A DNA stretch of 64,000 bases. Origin: JASGDN01 sp049841275 (GTDB lineage: Bacteria; Chloroflexota; Chloroflexia; Thermomicrobiales; UBA6265). Of this stretch, positions 25,094 through 34,160 are shown piece after piece. The notes below the pieces were generated by a model. That model was not told the origin of the DNA. It did not search any database and saw only the letters and a list, made by a program, of their open reading frames with translations. Where the stretch lies: assembly GCA_049841275.1 (NCBI GenBank), contig JASGDN010000025.1, positions 1 to 64,000 on the forward strand, written 5' to 3'. Positions within the stretch are counted from its first letter, which is position 1. Every line of letters begins with the position of its first letter. Position numbers and translations under genes: made by a program.

Positions 25094-25211
25094 GGTTGGT
25101 ACCTTCCCCGCGAATCATTTTCGACAACGGATGCGTTATCAACGCAGAAGGATGCGCGCGCCCGCTCGTTCCGATGGTGCGTTCGTTCCTTGGGGGATTC
25201 CCCTCGAATAC

Positions 25212-25287
25212 GTGGGTGTAGCTCAACGAGTAGAGTGACTTCCTTCCAGGAAAGTTGATGTGGGTTCGAGTCCCGCCACCCGCTCCA
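25212..25287 (+). tRNA. tRNA-Gly(TCC) with CCA encoded
   Basis: The 76-base cloverleaf has acceptor GTGGGTG/CACCCGC, D arm GCTC...GAGT, anticodon loop CTTCCAG (anticodon TCC), variable TTGAT, T arm GTGGG-TTCGAGT-CCCGC, discriminator T and encoded CCA. The anticodon stem is irregular: ACTTC against GAAAG leaves mismatches at pairs 27-43 and 28-42 unless A42 is bulged. It resembles bacterial tRNA-Gly(TCC) otherwise. The 118 bases before it hold no gene I can see. Confidence 0.88.
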
Positions 25288-25305
25288 ATTCTCGCAATGC
25301 TTCCG

Positions 25306-26103
25306 TTAGGGCTCTTTCCTCACATCCGGGATGAGGTCGGCGATCGACTCGACGATCCGTGAGGGGCGGTAGGGGAACGTCTCCGCTCGCTCCCGCGTCG
25401 TGCTGCCCGTCAGCACGAGGACCGTCCGCAGGCCGGCCTCGATCCCGGCGATCACGTCCGTGTCCATCCGGTCGCCAATCATCACCGTCTCCTCGGAATG
25501 GACGTTCAGGGTACGCAGCGCCGAGCGCATCATCAGCGGGTTCGGCTTGCCGACGAAATACGGCGTCGCGCCGGTCGCCTTCGCCACCATCGCGACGAGG
25601 GCGCCGGTGGCCGGGAGTGGCCCGTCCGCCGAGGGGCCAGTCGGGTCGGGGTTTGTGGCGATGAAGCGCGCACCCTCGTTGATGAGGCGCACGGCCCGCG
25701 TCAGCCGCTCGAAGCTGTAGGTTCGCGTCTCGCCGATCACGACGTAGTCCGGATTACGGTCCACCAGCGCATAGCCGACCTCGTGGAGTGCCGTTGTGAG
25801 ACCGGCTTCCCCGATCACGAAGGCGCTGCCGTTCGGCCGTTGGGAGGCGAGGAACTGCGCGGTCGCCAGGGCGCTCGTCCAGATATCCTTTTCCGTCACC
25901 TGGATGCCGGAATGCGCGAGCCGGAAGGCGAGATCGCGCGCGGTGTACATGGAATTGTTCGTGAGGATGAGGAACGGATGCCCCTGCTCGCGGAGGGCCG
26001 TGATGAACTCGTGGGCGCCGGGAATCGCCTGCTCCTCGTGGACGATCACGCCGTCCATGTCCATCAGGTAGTTGGTGGTTCGAATTGGCGGCAATTCGGG
26101 CAT
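25306..26103 (-). CDS. HAD-superfamily hydrolase, NagD type
   Basis: This 265-residue cytoplasmic phosphatase has the NagD/p-nitrophenyl phosphatase architecture. Motif I is YLMDMDGVIV (nucleophile Asp and second Asp), motif II LILTNNSM, the motif III lysine lies in YFVGKPNPLMM, and motif IV is VMIGDRMDTDVIAG. Family members dephosphorylate small sugar or nucleotide phosphates. The ATG at 26103 has GGAG eight bases upstream. Next to tRNA-Gly on one side and an epimerase gene on the other. Confidence 0.9.
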   Translation of the reverse strand: MPELPPIRTTNYLMDMDGVIVHEEQAIPGAHEFITALREQGHPFLILTNNSMYTARDLAFRLAHSGIQVTEKDIWTSALATAQFLASQRPNGSAFVIGEAGLTTALHEVGYALVDRNPDYVVIGETRTYSFERLTRAVRLINEGARFIATNPDPTGPSADGPLPATGALVAMVAKATGATPYFVGKPNPLMMRSALRTLNVHSEETVMIGDRMDTDVIAGIEAGLRTVLVLTGSTTRERAETFPYRPSRIVESIADLIPDVRKEP

Positions 26104-26226
26104 GCGCAAGGCTCCATCCGGGCGGCTCGTGGCTGACGACGGGCGAACTGGGGCATGCGCAGGCAATGCAGCCCTTCCTGCTCAAGTCTACCCGGCGTTC
26201 CCCCGGAGGTGTGAAGGCGCTGCGTC

Positions 26227-27108
26227 TCAGTCGATGCCGATCATCGTGTCGGGAACGACCAGCGCGCGGACATCCTCGCCGCGCGCATCGCGGGCTTGCA
26301 AGTCGCGCAGGAAATCGAGGAATCCGACCTTCGGCGTCCACCCGATCACATCGCTCACCTCCGAGAGGTCGTGCTGTTCCACTCGCTCCGGCAAAAGCAG
26401 CTCGTACTTCGCGATGAGATCGCTCGCTCCCGGCACCTGCGATTCCAGCCAGGCTGGCCCCTTCGCCGGGAAGTCGGCGAGCACGTCGTTCGGGATCCCG
26501 TGGGCGGTGTGAACGATCGTGCGGAAGAGGCCGAACCGGTGTCCGATCGCGGCGGTGAGCGCGGCAACGGTTGCCTCCGCCACATCCTGCCGGTCGACCC
26601 CGTTGCGCAGGAGGCGCGGTCCGAAGGTGAGGTAGGGCGCGGGCACGAATTCGTGGTAGCGGAGGATCGCGATCGAGGCCCCGGTGATCTCATGGTAGGA
26701 GCGGCACATCTCCTCGCCAAGCACCTTCGTCAGCCCATAGACGTTGTCCCAGCCGTAGGCCATCGACGAGGCGTAGACGATGGCCTGAACACCTTGGGCG
26801 CGGCAGGCCTCGAAGACGTTGAAGGTGCCATCGATGTTGACGGCGAAGATGGTGGCGTCACTGACTGGCGGCCGGTGGGCGCTGTGCCAGGCTGCGAGGT
26901 GGATCACCGCGTCCGCTCCATCGATCGCCCGCTGCATGTCGGTGACCGACCGGGTGTCGCAACGGACGAACTCGCCGAGTACGAGGACATCGGGTGGCGG
27001 CACGACCATGTCGGCGAGGCGGAGACGGTAGCCCGCGTTAGCGGCGACACGGGCGATGGCCTGCCCGCCATTTCCTCCTGCGCCGGTGATGGTGACGAGT
27101 GATGACAT
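26227..27108 (-). CDS. NAD-dependent epimerase/dehydratase family protein
   Basis: The 293-residue extended short-chain dehydrogenase has the Rossmann motif TGAGGNGG near the N-terminus and a catalytic region with YASSMAY and the YGLTK (Tyr-x-x-x-Lys) pair. WTPKVGFLDFLRDL occurs near the end, as in sugar-nucleotide epimerases. The ATG at 27108 has GGAGGG six bases upstream. Substrate cannot be predicted; nearby genes do not form a sugar pathway. Confidence 0.88.
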   Translation of the reverse strand: MSSLVTITGAGGNGGQAIARVAANAGYRLRLADMVVPPPDVLVLGEFVRCDTRSVTDMQRAIDGADAVIHLAAWHSAHRPPVSDATIFAVNIDGTFNVFEACRAQGVQAIVYASSMAYGWDNVYGLTKVLGEEMCRSYHEITGASIAILRYHEFVPAPYLTFGPRLLRNGVDRQDVAEATVAALTAAIGHRFGLFRTIVHTAHGIPNDVLADFPAKGPAWLESQVPGASDLIAKYELLLPERVEQHDLSEVSDVIGWTPKVGFLDFLRDLQARDARGEDVRALVVPDTMIGID

Positions 27109-27243
27109 GCGATCCCTCCGAATGCGGTGTGGAGCGTGCCCAGCGATGGACAGACGCACGATGCGCGGTGCCAACCGCCCGGTCAATCCTCCACACTCCC
27201 CATCCGGCGAGTGAAATGCCATTCGCGGAACCTGCTCCGCCGC

Positions 27244-27846
27244 TCAGTCGTGCCGGATGCGAAAGATCGTGTGTGTCACGAGTTCGGCTTGCTGCGTGGA
27301 GACGGCCTCCAGGTTGAAGGGCGGGACACCCTCGAAGAGCCGGACGCCGCGGCCGGCCACCATCGGTACCCGGTGGATGCGCAACTCGTCGAGCAATCCG
27401 GCGGCCAGATATTGGTTGATGGTAGTCGCCCCGCCCGCAATCGCAATATCGCGATCACCTGCGGCGGCACGAGCCTGCGCCATGGCTGACTCGATCCCTT
27501 CGGTCACGAAATGGAAGGTCGTGCCTCCCTCCATCGGGAGGGGGTCGCGTGCGTAGTGCGTAAGGACGAAGACCGGGGCGTGATAGGGCGGCTCCTCACC
27601 CCACCATCCGCGCCAGTCGAGATCCCATTCCCCGCGACCGGGGGTGAACATGTTGCGACCCATGATGTGGGCACCGATGTCAGTCCGCATTCCGCTCTCG
27701 GTGCGGGCTTCTTTCGGCGTCCTGACCATCCACGCGATCAGGGTTTCCCGGTCGATGTCACCGAACGGGTGTTCCAGCGACTGGTTATGCCCTGCCATGT
27801 AACCGTCGAGGGAAATTGTGCAATCGCAGACGACCTTTGCCACCAT
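27244..27846 (-). CDS. Dihydrofolate reductase / RibD C-terminal family protein
   Basis: The 200-residue reductase has the DHFR-like fold of the RibD C-terminal group. It begins MVAKVVCDCTISLDGYMAG and contains HIMGRNMF, VFVLTHYARDP and IAIAGGATTINQYLAAGLLDEL, the nucleotide-binding region typical of YyaP/YwjB-like proteins. The ATG has AAGGAG immediately upstream. Such proteins probably reduce a pterin or flavin precursor with NADPH; the physiological substrate is unknown. Confidence 0.88.
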   Translation of the reverse strand: MVAKVVCDCTISLDGYMAGHNQSLEHPFGDIDRETLIAWMVRTPKEARTESGMRTDIGAHIMGRNMFTPGRGEWDLDWRGWWGEEPPYHAPVFVLTHYARDPLPMEGGTTFHFVTEGIESAMAQARAAAGDRDIAIAGGATTINQYLAAGLLDELRIHRVPMVAGRGVRLFEGVPPFNLEAVSTQQAELVTHTIFRIRHD

Positions 27847-28171
27847 GAACTCCTTCTGCACAACGCTGGCGAACCTGATCGCATTGTATCGGGGGTGCTT
27901 CCGAGGGGCTTCTTCCCACTTGCGATTTCTGGGGTCCAGGTCTGGCATAGGTGCTGGAGCAACTCTGCTGATGCGATCGAATCGACCGTCATGCCGATGT
28001 ATCCCGGATGGTCCAGACCAGCTGCCCTGCTATGTCGGATTCAGCGGTCGCCGACAAGGAGGGAGAATGCGGGGTGACGTGTGTGCCGGGGCCAACGCAT
28101 CGAGCCGGAACAGGGAATGTCCCCCTGCTCCGGCTCGATGACGACGATCGAATCTCGTGATTTCGAACGAC
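27847..28171. other. Intergenic region without a convincing gene
   Basis: This 325-base stretch lies between the reductase promoter side and the amidase 3' end. It holds the hairpin at 28098-28140. A 24-codon frame at 28067-28141 has a good AGGAGGGAGA site but runs through that hairpin, so I do not call it a gene. Confidence 0.5.
28098..28140 (-). terminator. Hairpin downstream of the amidase gene
   Basis: CATCGAGCCGGA (28098-28109) pairs with TCCGGCTCGATG (28129-28140). After one mismatch a further CAGGG/CCCTG pairing closes the stem. It lies 32 bases after the amidase stop. There is no T-tract, so termination is probable but not certain. Confidence 0.65.
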
Positions 28172-29599
28172 TCACCCTGCGGCGATGACCGCCGTGCGGA
28201 ACCAGCCCGTCGCACGTTCGTACTGCGCCGCGATCCGGCAGAGCGCCACCTCCTCGTCCGGTTTCCCCACGAACGAGATCCCGATCGGCATCCCGTCCCG
28301 GTCCGCGCCGCACGGCACCGTGATCGCGGGCTGTCCCGTCGTGTTCCAGGGTATCGTCAGCCGGGTGAAGGCTGTCCCGACCCCTTCCATCCCGGACGGA
28401 ACCTCCACCTGTAACGTCTCGGCATCCGGCGCGACCGCCGGTGTCGTGGGGGCGACGACGGCATCCAGATGATGCTCGCGGTAGATTCGCGCGATGTCGT
28501 CGCGCAGCACCTGGCGCGCCAGTTTTGCCCGTAGGTAACGGCTGCCGGGGATGATCTGCCCTGCCTCAAAGCGCATGCGAGCGTCCTGCCCCATCAGGTC
28601 CGGATCGACCCGCAGATGCGTGTGATGGACTGTCCCCGACTCGACGCGGTTCACGACAGCACCAACGGCACGCGCCGCAGCGGCCCCGTCCCAGTCCAGT
28701 TCCACGATCTCCGCGCCCAGCCTCCGCAGGTCCTCCACGGCGTTATCCATGCTGGCGATTACGTCCGGGTTCGTATCATCGGTGAAGAAGCCGCCGAGCA
28801 CACCGATCCGCACGCCCTCCAGTCCAACCGGGCCGAATGGCGCCAGCATCTCGTCCACGGCGTCGATTTCAGCGACCCGGTCCGCGAGGGCGAGGTAGAG
28901 CGTCAGTACATCTGGCACCGACCGCGCGATCGGTCCGGCAGTATCCAGGGATGGCGCCAAGGGGTAGACGCCGTTCGTGGAAATCCTTCCCCACGTTGGC
29001 TTCAAACCGACCACGCCGCAGAGCGCTGCTGGTGTGCGGATGCTGCCGCCGGTGTCGCTGCCCAGCGCGCCAAGACAGCTTCCGATGGCGACAGAGGCCG
29101 CCGAGCCGCCGGAACTGCCGCCCGGAATGCGGTCAGTGTCCCACGGGTTGCGTGCCGGGGCGCTTACCACACCTGCCGCGTACTCTTGCGTTACCGTCGT
29201 GCCGACGACGATGCCGCCCGCTGCGCGCAGGTGGGCAACGGCGTCCGCATCGCGGATCGCGGGCGGCGCGTTCCGGCGCTGGGCGGAGTTCGCGAAGGTC
29301 GTCAGTCCGGCAACGTCGTAGAGGTCCTTCACGCCAAGCGGGATGCCGAGCAGCGGACGTGTCCGCCGCTGCGTCACGCGGTGCCGGTCTGCCTCCAGTG
29401 CCTGCTGGCGGGCCTCGTTGGCGAGGACGTGCACGTAGGCGTGGATACCGTGTTCCGTCACCTCCATGCGGGCGATGGTCGCGGCGATCAATTCCACGGC
29501 GCTGATCGCGCGGGCATCGAGCATGGTCATCGCGTCGCGGATGGTGAGCGTGGCAAGTTGGTGGATGAGGCCTTGGCCGTCGGAGATCGGGTCGGTCAT
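28172..29599 (-). CDS. Amidase signature enzyme (AtzE-like)
   Basis: This 475-residue amidase has the Ser-cisSer-Lys triad. The lysine is in GIPLGVKDLYDV, the glycine/serine-rich signature is GGSSGGSAASVA and the catalytic serine lies in LGSDTGGSIRTPAALCG. The C-terminal AITVPCGADRDGMPIGISFVG is typical. It overlaps (ATGA) an 82-residue AtzG-like gene. In the cyanuric acid pathway AtzE (1-carboxybiuret hydrolase) needs AtzG in the same way, and GatA needs GatC. No other atz gene is present, so the substrate may be a different small amide. Confidence 0.9.
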   Translation of the reverse strand: MTDPISDGQGLIHQLATLTIRDAMTMLDARAISAVELIAATIARMEVTEHGIHAYVHVLANEARQQALEADRHRVTQRRTRPLLGIPLGVKDLYDVAGLTTFANSAQRRNAPPAIRDADAVAHLRAAGGIVVGTTVTQEYAAGVVSAPARNPWDTDRIPGGSSGGSAASVAIGSCLGALGSDTGGSIRTPAALCGVVGLKPTWGRISTNGVYPLAPSLDTAGPIARSVPDVLTLYLALADRVAEIDAVDEMLAPFGPVGLEGVRIGVLGGFFTDDTNPDVIASMDNAVEDLRRLGAEIVELDWDGAAAARAVGAVVNRVESGTVHHTHLRVDPDLMGQDARMRFEAGQIIPGSRYLRAKLARQVLRDDIARIYREHHLDAVVAPTTPAVAPDAETLQVEVPSGMEGVGTAFTRLTIPWNTTGQPAITVPCGADRDGMPIGISFVGKPDEEVALCRIAAQYERATGWFRTAVIAAG

Positions 29600-29844
29600 G
29601 ATGCGGCCCCCTCTCCCCCGTCCGCCGGCCAGGCGGGATCGAAGGTTCCCAGCGCACCGGCAACCGCCTCGGCGGGGATATCGGCCAGCACCTCGTCGAT
29701 CAGGTGAGCGAAGTGCAGTTGGCCTTCCATCTCCCGGACGAGCGTCGGCAGGCGTGGATCGTCCGTCGCGACCTCGATACCAAGCATCGCGAGCATGGCC
29801 TGGATGGTGTCGGCGGATGGCGACGGTGGCAGCGGCTCGGTCAT
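29596..29844 (-). CDS. AtzG-like (DUF4089) small amidase subunit
   Basis: The 82-residue helical protein includes DTIQAMLAMLGIEV, DPRLPTLVREMEGQLHFA and a C-terminal FDPAWPAD, the pattern of the AtzG/GatC-like family. AtzG wraps around and stabilises the AtzE amidase. The ATG has GGAGGG nine bases upstream and the stop overlaps the amidase start, so the subunits are made in equal amounts. Confidence 0.8.
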   Translation of the reverse strand: MTEPLPPSPSADTIQAMLAMLGIEVATDDPRLPTLVREMEGQLHFAHLIDEVLADIPAEAVAGALGTFDPAWPADGGEGAAS

Positions 29845-29977
29845 GACGGCATTCCCTCCGTGAAGACGGCATCGCGAGTGCGCCGGTTCGCGTGTGTCCC
29901 GGCAACGATCAGCCGCTATCTTCGGTGGTGTGTTGACGAATGTCGACCGGCCCGTTCCGCCCCGGAAACGGTATTCC

Positions 29978-30475
29978 CTACCAGCGATCCCAATGGACGA
30001 TCTCGTCAAGCGGCTTTCGCTGCTTCTTCCCCTTGCCGATTGTCTGCGCCGGATACCCGAACGGGACGATGGACACCACGTCGAGATCGTCCGGGATGCC
30101 GAGCAGGGCGTTCACCTTCGTCAGGCCGTCGATGAACCCGACCCAGTTCGCGCCGACGCCGTGCTCCCACGCCACCAGCATCATGTCCTGAATCGCGCGG
30201 CTGGCATCGGAGAGGCCATAGGGCGAGGCGTGATCCACGGCCACGACCACCGCGAACGATGCTTCCGCGATGTATGGGCCGTGCGGTGTCGTCTTGGCGA
30301 GATCGCCGAGCGCCGCACGTTCGCGCACGACCACGAAGTGCCACGGTTGCTTGTTCATGGAACTCGCGGTGAGGCGGCCTGCTTCCAGGATGCGGTGGAT
30401 CGTGTCGTCCGGCACTGGCTGATCGGTGTAGGCGCGGACGGCCAGCAGGGTCTGGATGGCTTCTTCGATGTGCAT
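29978..30475 (-). CDS. Nitroreductase family protein
   Basis: This 165-residue FMN-dependent oxidoreductase begins MHIEEAIQTLLAVRAYTDQPVPDD, the FMN-phosphate-binding Arg region. It has LEAGRLTASSMNKQPWHFVVV and VPFGYPAQ, all standard nitroreductase motifs. AAGGA lies upstream of the ATG at 30475. Short for the family (170-210 residues), near the minimum. Probably reduces nitro or quinone compounds with NAD(P)H. Divergent from the LtrA gene. Confidence 0.9.
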   Translation of the reverse strand: MHIEEAIQTLLAVRAYTDQPVPDDTIHRILEAGRLTASSMNKQPWHFVVVRERAALGDLAKTTPHGPYIAEASFAVVVAVDHASPYGLSDASRAIQDMMLVAWEHGVGANWVGFIDGLTKVNALLGIPDDLDVVSIVPFGYPAQTIGKGKKQRKPLDEIVHWDRW

Positions 30476-30719
30476 GGTTGGCGTTCCTTTCGCGACGAAT
30501 GCCGTCCCCGCGCAAATCTGGCGCGGTCTGGCGACGAGATGTTCCCTGGCGATCATCAGGATATTGCGTTCGGTCTGCCATCGGACACATGGCGAGGTTC
30601 CGCCGCGAATGCCCCGGTCTTTCGGGCGTCACGTTTGCGTTGACGGACCGCGTATCCTGCACCAATGCCGCATCGGACAGGTGGGCGTGGTATCGGATGG
30701 GATGTCCGGGGAGGGATTC

Positions 30720-31895
30720 ATGCATCGTATCGTTCGGCGGGGGGAGACGGGGCGTCAGACAGCCGATCCGCTGGAGCTCTTCTACGATCTCGTTTTCGTG
30801 TTCACGATCACCCAGGTGTCCCACCTGCTGATCGAACACCTGACCTGGACGGGGCTTGTCGAATCGGGCGTGGTTCTCCTTGCCATCTGGTGGTCGTGGA
30901 ACTACACGACGTGGTTCACGAACGAGGTCGATGTCGAAGCGCCAATCGTGCGCCTGCTCATGATCGGGCTCATGGGATTGAGCCTCCTGATGGCCATCTC
31001 CGTCCCGGAATCGTTTGGCGAGCGGGCTTTGCTCTTTGCTGGTGCCTACGTCACGATCCAGTTCGTTCGTCATGGTTTCCTCGCCTTTGTGGCGTCGGGA
31101 CCGGGGACGAACGAGCGGATACGCGCGCTTCATATCCTGGCGTGGTTCGCCTTCGCAGGTGTCTTCTGGATCGCCGGGGCGTTGGTGGATGGCCATGCCC
31201 GGCTCCTGCTCTGGCTGATCGCCACCCTCATCGATTACTGCGGGCCACTGCTGACCTATCCGGTCCCTGGGATGAAACGGATCTCTTCGGCGGCGTGGCG
31301 TGTGGTGCCGGAGCATTTCGACGAGCGTTTCCACCTCTTCATCATCCTCACGCTCGGTGAGACGATCATGATTACCGGGAGCACCACATCGAGCTTGCCG
31401 CTCGATGCCGCGCGCGTGGGGGCGTTCATCCTGGCTTTCGTGGGGACGGTTGCACTCTGGTGGCTCTACTTCCAGGTCGGCATCACCGATGCTGCCCATC
31501 GGCTGGAGGATGAGGAAGACTCGACGCCGCTTGCCCGCGATGTCTACACCTACGGCCAGGCGCCAATCGTGGCCGCGATCATCCTCTCTGCCGTTGGCGA
31601 CGAATTCGTGATCGCCCATCCCGGCCATCATCTGGAGCATGCGCAGCTGCTGGTCGTGATCGGTGGCCCATTGCTCTACCTGCTGGCGGAGTTCGCCGTC
31701 TTCTGGCGTCTGACCGGCGCTCCTGCCTGGGAGCGGCTCATCGGCGCGTTCATCCTGCTCGGGGTGGGCTGGGCCGGTCTGCACGCCAGCGCTGTGACGA
31801 CGAGCGCCCTCGTGGTTATCGTGCTGATCCTCGTCATCCTGGCGGGGACCATCCGCGTGCGGCTGGGCGGCTGGAGGACGGTCCGCATCGGATAG
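30720..31895 (+). CDS. Low temperature requirement protein A (LtrA) family membrane protein
   Basis: The 391-residue protein has about ten membrane spans. It matches LtrA through DPLELFYDLVFVFTITQVSH near the N-terminus, WNYTTWFTNEVDVE, and HLFIILTLGETIMITG in the centre. LtrA was named for cold growth in Listeria; its biochemical role is unknown. The ATG has GGGGAGGG five bases upstream. Two acetyltransferase genes follow closely, possibly in the same transcript. Confidence 0.92.
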   Translation: MHRIVRRGETGRQTADPLELFYDLVFVFTITQVSHLLIEHLTWTGLVESGVVLLAIWWSWNYTTWFTNEVDVEAPIVRLLMIGLMGLSLLMAISVPESFGERALLFAGAYVTIQFVRHGFLAFVASGPGTNERIRALHILAWFAFAGVFWIAGALVDGHARLLLWLIATLIDYCGPLLTYPVPGMKRISSAAWRVVPEHFDERFHLFIILTLGETIMITGSTTSSLPLDAARVGAFILAFVGTVALWWLYFQVGITDAAHRLEDEEDSTPLARDVYTYGQAPIVAAIILSAVGDEFVIAHPGHHLEHAQLLVVIGGPLLYLLAEFAVFWRLTGAPAWERLIGAFILLGVGWAGLHASAVTTSALVVIVLILVILAGTIRVRLGGWRTVRIG

Positions 31896-31931
31896 ATGCG
31901 CCAACCATCAGCACCTGGACGGGGAGTGTTC

Positions 31932-32468
31932 ATGACCGAGAGCGACCGTCGTTCGATCGTCCTTCGGCCGGCGACGCTGGCCGACGTGCCATCCATCGCC
32001 GGTATTCACGTTCGCGTCTGGCAGCGATCCTACCGCGGCATCATGCCGGATGACTTTCTCGACGCGCTTGCTCCCGAACACCGTTACGAGCGATGGGAAC
32101 GCGAGGTCGCCGCGCCGAACGCCGCGATGACGGTCATTGTCGCCGAGGATCCGGTCGTTGGGCAGATCGTGGGATTCTGCAGCGTCTGCCCGCAGAACCA
32201 TCGGGAACCCGTCGATGAGGCGCTTCCCGCTGCCGGCGAGCTGTATACGATGTATGTGGACGAAAAGGGGCGCGGAATCGGTCGCTGCCTGATCGAGGCT
32301 GCCGAAGCGCGGATGCGTGCGATGGGCTTTACGCGCGGGGTGCTCTGGATGCTGGCGGACAATGTGGCAGCGCGCAGCTTCTACGAGCGTATGGGATGGG
32401 GCGACGGCATCCATTCGATACGGCGATCGTTTCGTCCCGGAAATCCGGCTTGCGAAGACGTTTGGTGA
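31932..32468 (+). CDS. GNAT-family N-acetyltransferase, tandem copy 1
   Basis: The 178-residue acetyltransferase has the acetyl-CoA loop EKGRGIGRCLIEAAE and the C-terminal SFYERMGW. The N-terminal IAGIHVRVWQRSYRGIMPDDFL is strongly shared with the next gene. The ATG has GGGGAG five bases upstream. It probably acetylates a small amine or peptide; substrate unknown. Confidence 0.9.
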   Translation: MTESDRRSIVLRPATLADVPSIAGIHVRVWQRSYRGIMPDDFLDALAPEHRYERWEREVAAPNAAMTVIVAEDPVVGQIVGFCSVCPQNHREPVDEALPAAGELYTMYVDEKGRGIGRCLIEAAEARMRAMGFTRGVLWMLADNVAARSFYERMGWGDGIHSIRRSFRPGNPACEDVW

Positions 32469-32480
32469 GGAGGATCCGGC

Positions 32481-33017
32481 ATGAAGGTGCGTGCTGCCCG
32501 TCTGGAGGATGCTCCAGCCATTGCCGCCGTGCATGTCCGCACCTGGCAGGATGTCTACCGCGGGCACATGCCCGACGCGTTCCTCGATGCGCTCACGCCC
32601 GAACGGCGGCGACCCTTCTGGGACCGGATGCTTGCGGAAGCGGCACCTCCCTGGGCCACCTTCGTTGCCGAGGATGAGGCGGGGACCGTTGTGGGCTTCT
32701 GCAGCGTCGGGCCGAGCCGGGCGCCGGATTCGCTGGATGGTGCATCGCGCCCATCGTCCGAGACGGGTGAGGTCTATTCGATCTACGTCCTGCCGGACCG
32801 GCAGGGCAGAGGCGCTGGTCGCATGCTGCTCGATGCGGTGTGCGATGCCCTGCGTGAAAACGGATTCGCCGAGGCGGTTCTCTGGGTGCTGGCCGGGAAT
32901 GCGCCGGCGATTGGCTTCTACGAGCGGATGGGCTGGCGGCCGGATGGCGCCGCGAAGCAGGAGGATATCGGCGGTACGACGATCGAGGAACGCGCCTATC
33001 GCCGCTCGCTTGCGTAG
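32481..33017 (+). CDS. GNAT-family N-acetyltransferase, tandem copy 2
   Basis: The second 178-residue acetyltransferase has DRQGRGAGRMLLDAV as CoA loop and GFYERMGW near the end. IAAVHVRTWQDVYRGHMPDAFLDAL near the start aligns with copy 1, so the two arose by tandem duplication. AGGAGG precedes the ATG, and only 12 bases separate the genes, implying cotranscription. Confidence 0.9.
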   Translation: MKVRAARLEDAPAIAAVHVRTWQDVYRGHMPDAFLDALTPERRRPFWDRMLAEAAPPWATFVAEDEAGTVVGFCSVGPSRAPDSLDGASRPSSETGEVYSIYVLPDRQGRGAGRMLLDAVCDALRENGFAEAVLWVLAGNAPAIGFYERMGWRPDGAAKQEDIGGTTIEERAYRRSLA

Positions 33018-33098
33018 ATGGTTCCGGGACGTTGCGGCCTGCATAGGCATGGGGCAAGCCACCTAGCGGCTGGGATGCCAAGCAGTCCCCAACATTCC

Positions 33099-33293
33099 TT
33101 GTCATCCTGAACGCAGTGAAAGACCCCCGCGCGAAGCGCAATCGACCGCAGGTCGATACCCAGTAGGATGCCTATGCATGTCCCCAGCGTTCGTCTGCGG
33201 CTTCACGCGCATCGTTGCTGCCACATCCTGGATCCGGCTCCGCCGGATGTGCTGCGCACGGGGGTTCTTCGCTCCGCTCAGAATGACATGGGG
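33099..33293. repeat. Dispersed repeat family A, complete copy
   Basis: The left arm begins TTGTCATCCTGAACGCAGTG and includes CGACCGCAGGTCGATACC. The right arm has GCTGCGCACGGGGGTTC and ends CTCCGCTCAGAATGACATGG. The arms are inverted relative to each other, with a central GGATCCGGCTCCGCCGGAT stretch. It fills most of the 348-base gap between the acetyltransferase and the phosphatase; no gene is visible there. Confidence 0.8.
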
Positions 33294-33365
33294 CGTTGCC
33301 GTGTGGAAGGCGTCCCGAATGCCACATCAAGGCCTGTCCCGTGGTACCGGTAGTTGGCGCCGCAA

Positions 33366-34160
33366 TCAGTCCAGCAGGCTGGTGCGAATCGCATCGATCT
33401 CGTCGCGGCCCACGCCGGCATCACGCAGGTAGCCTTCCGCCGAACCCCAGGTCGCGTCCAGCGTGACGAGAAATGTCTGCATTGTCTCGGCCTGCGCGCG
33501 AATCAGTTGTTCGGGGACTTTCACACCGTCGGACTGCGATGCCAGTTCCGGATTCGACGCCATCCAGCCCTGGATCATCCGGCGCATGTTCCGGTCGGTG
33601 ATCGCGTAGTCGTCGACGATCAGCGCATCGTCCACGTCCAGCAGCCGGAGGAGCAGCGCGACCGCGACGCCGGTGCGGTCCTTCCCGGCCGCGCAGTGGA
33701 TCACGGCGGGCAGGTCGTCGGTCGCCGCCAGTGTGCCGAAGACCATCCGATACGATGCCTGGCCGTGAACGAGGAAGGCGGCGTACATCTCCGCCAGGGG
33801 TTTGTCCTCCAGTGCGGCCGGCGACGCGTCGACATCGGTGACTGGCGCATGGATCACGCTCGTGCCACGGTCGACCAGCGGACTGGGACCGGTCCGTGCG
33901 ATCTCTTCGGGCGAGCGGAGGTCGATCAGCGTGCGGATGGAAACCCCGGCGAGGCGGTCGAGATCCACCGATGTCAGCCGGGAGAGCGCGTCACTGCGGA
34001 AGACGCGCCGGCGGCGGACGGTCTGTCCATGCCGGTTCAGCAGGCCGCCCAGATCGCGGAAGTTGGTTGCGCCTTCCAGCAGCCACTCGCGCGAGTCGAG
34101 GTCCGGCTGGACGGGGGCCTGCGCCACGGCTGGGTCGAACGCGGATGTGGGATCGGTCAT
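33366..34160 (-). CDS. Tyrosine phosphatase-like protein (MptpB/LipA type)
   Basis: The 264-residue phosphatase has the CX5R active site in VIHCAAGKDRTGVAVALLL, here with the Lys-Asp form typical of the triple-specificity MptpB group. The opening SREWLLEGATNFRDLGGLLNR is also characteristic. Such enzymes remove phosphate from tyrosine, serine or phosphoinositides. Its ATG overlaps the stop of the NhaA-DsbA gene (ATGA), so it is coupled to an ion antiporter, an unusual pairing. Confidence 0.9.
   Translation of the reverse strand: MTDPTSAFDPAVAQAPVQPDLDSREWLLEGATNFRDLGGLLNRHGQTVRRRRVFRSDALSRLTSVDLDRLAGVSIRTLIDLRSPEEIARTGPSPLVDRGTSVIHAPVTDVDASPAALEDKPLAEMYAAFLVHGQASYRMVFGTLAATDDLPAVIHCAAGKDRTGVAVALLLRLLDVDDALIVDDYAITDRNMRRMIQGWMASNPELASQSDGVKVPEQLIRAQAETMQTFLVTLDATWGSAEGYLRDAGVGRDEIDAIRTSLLD

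Noticed and set aside
28067..28141. 24-codon frame with a strong Shine-Dalgarno
   Set aside because: Runs through a terminator-like hairpin and has no coding character; kept only as a note.
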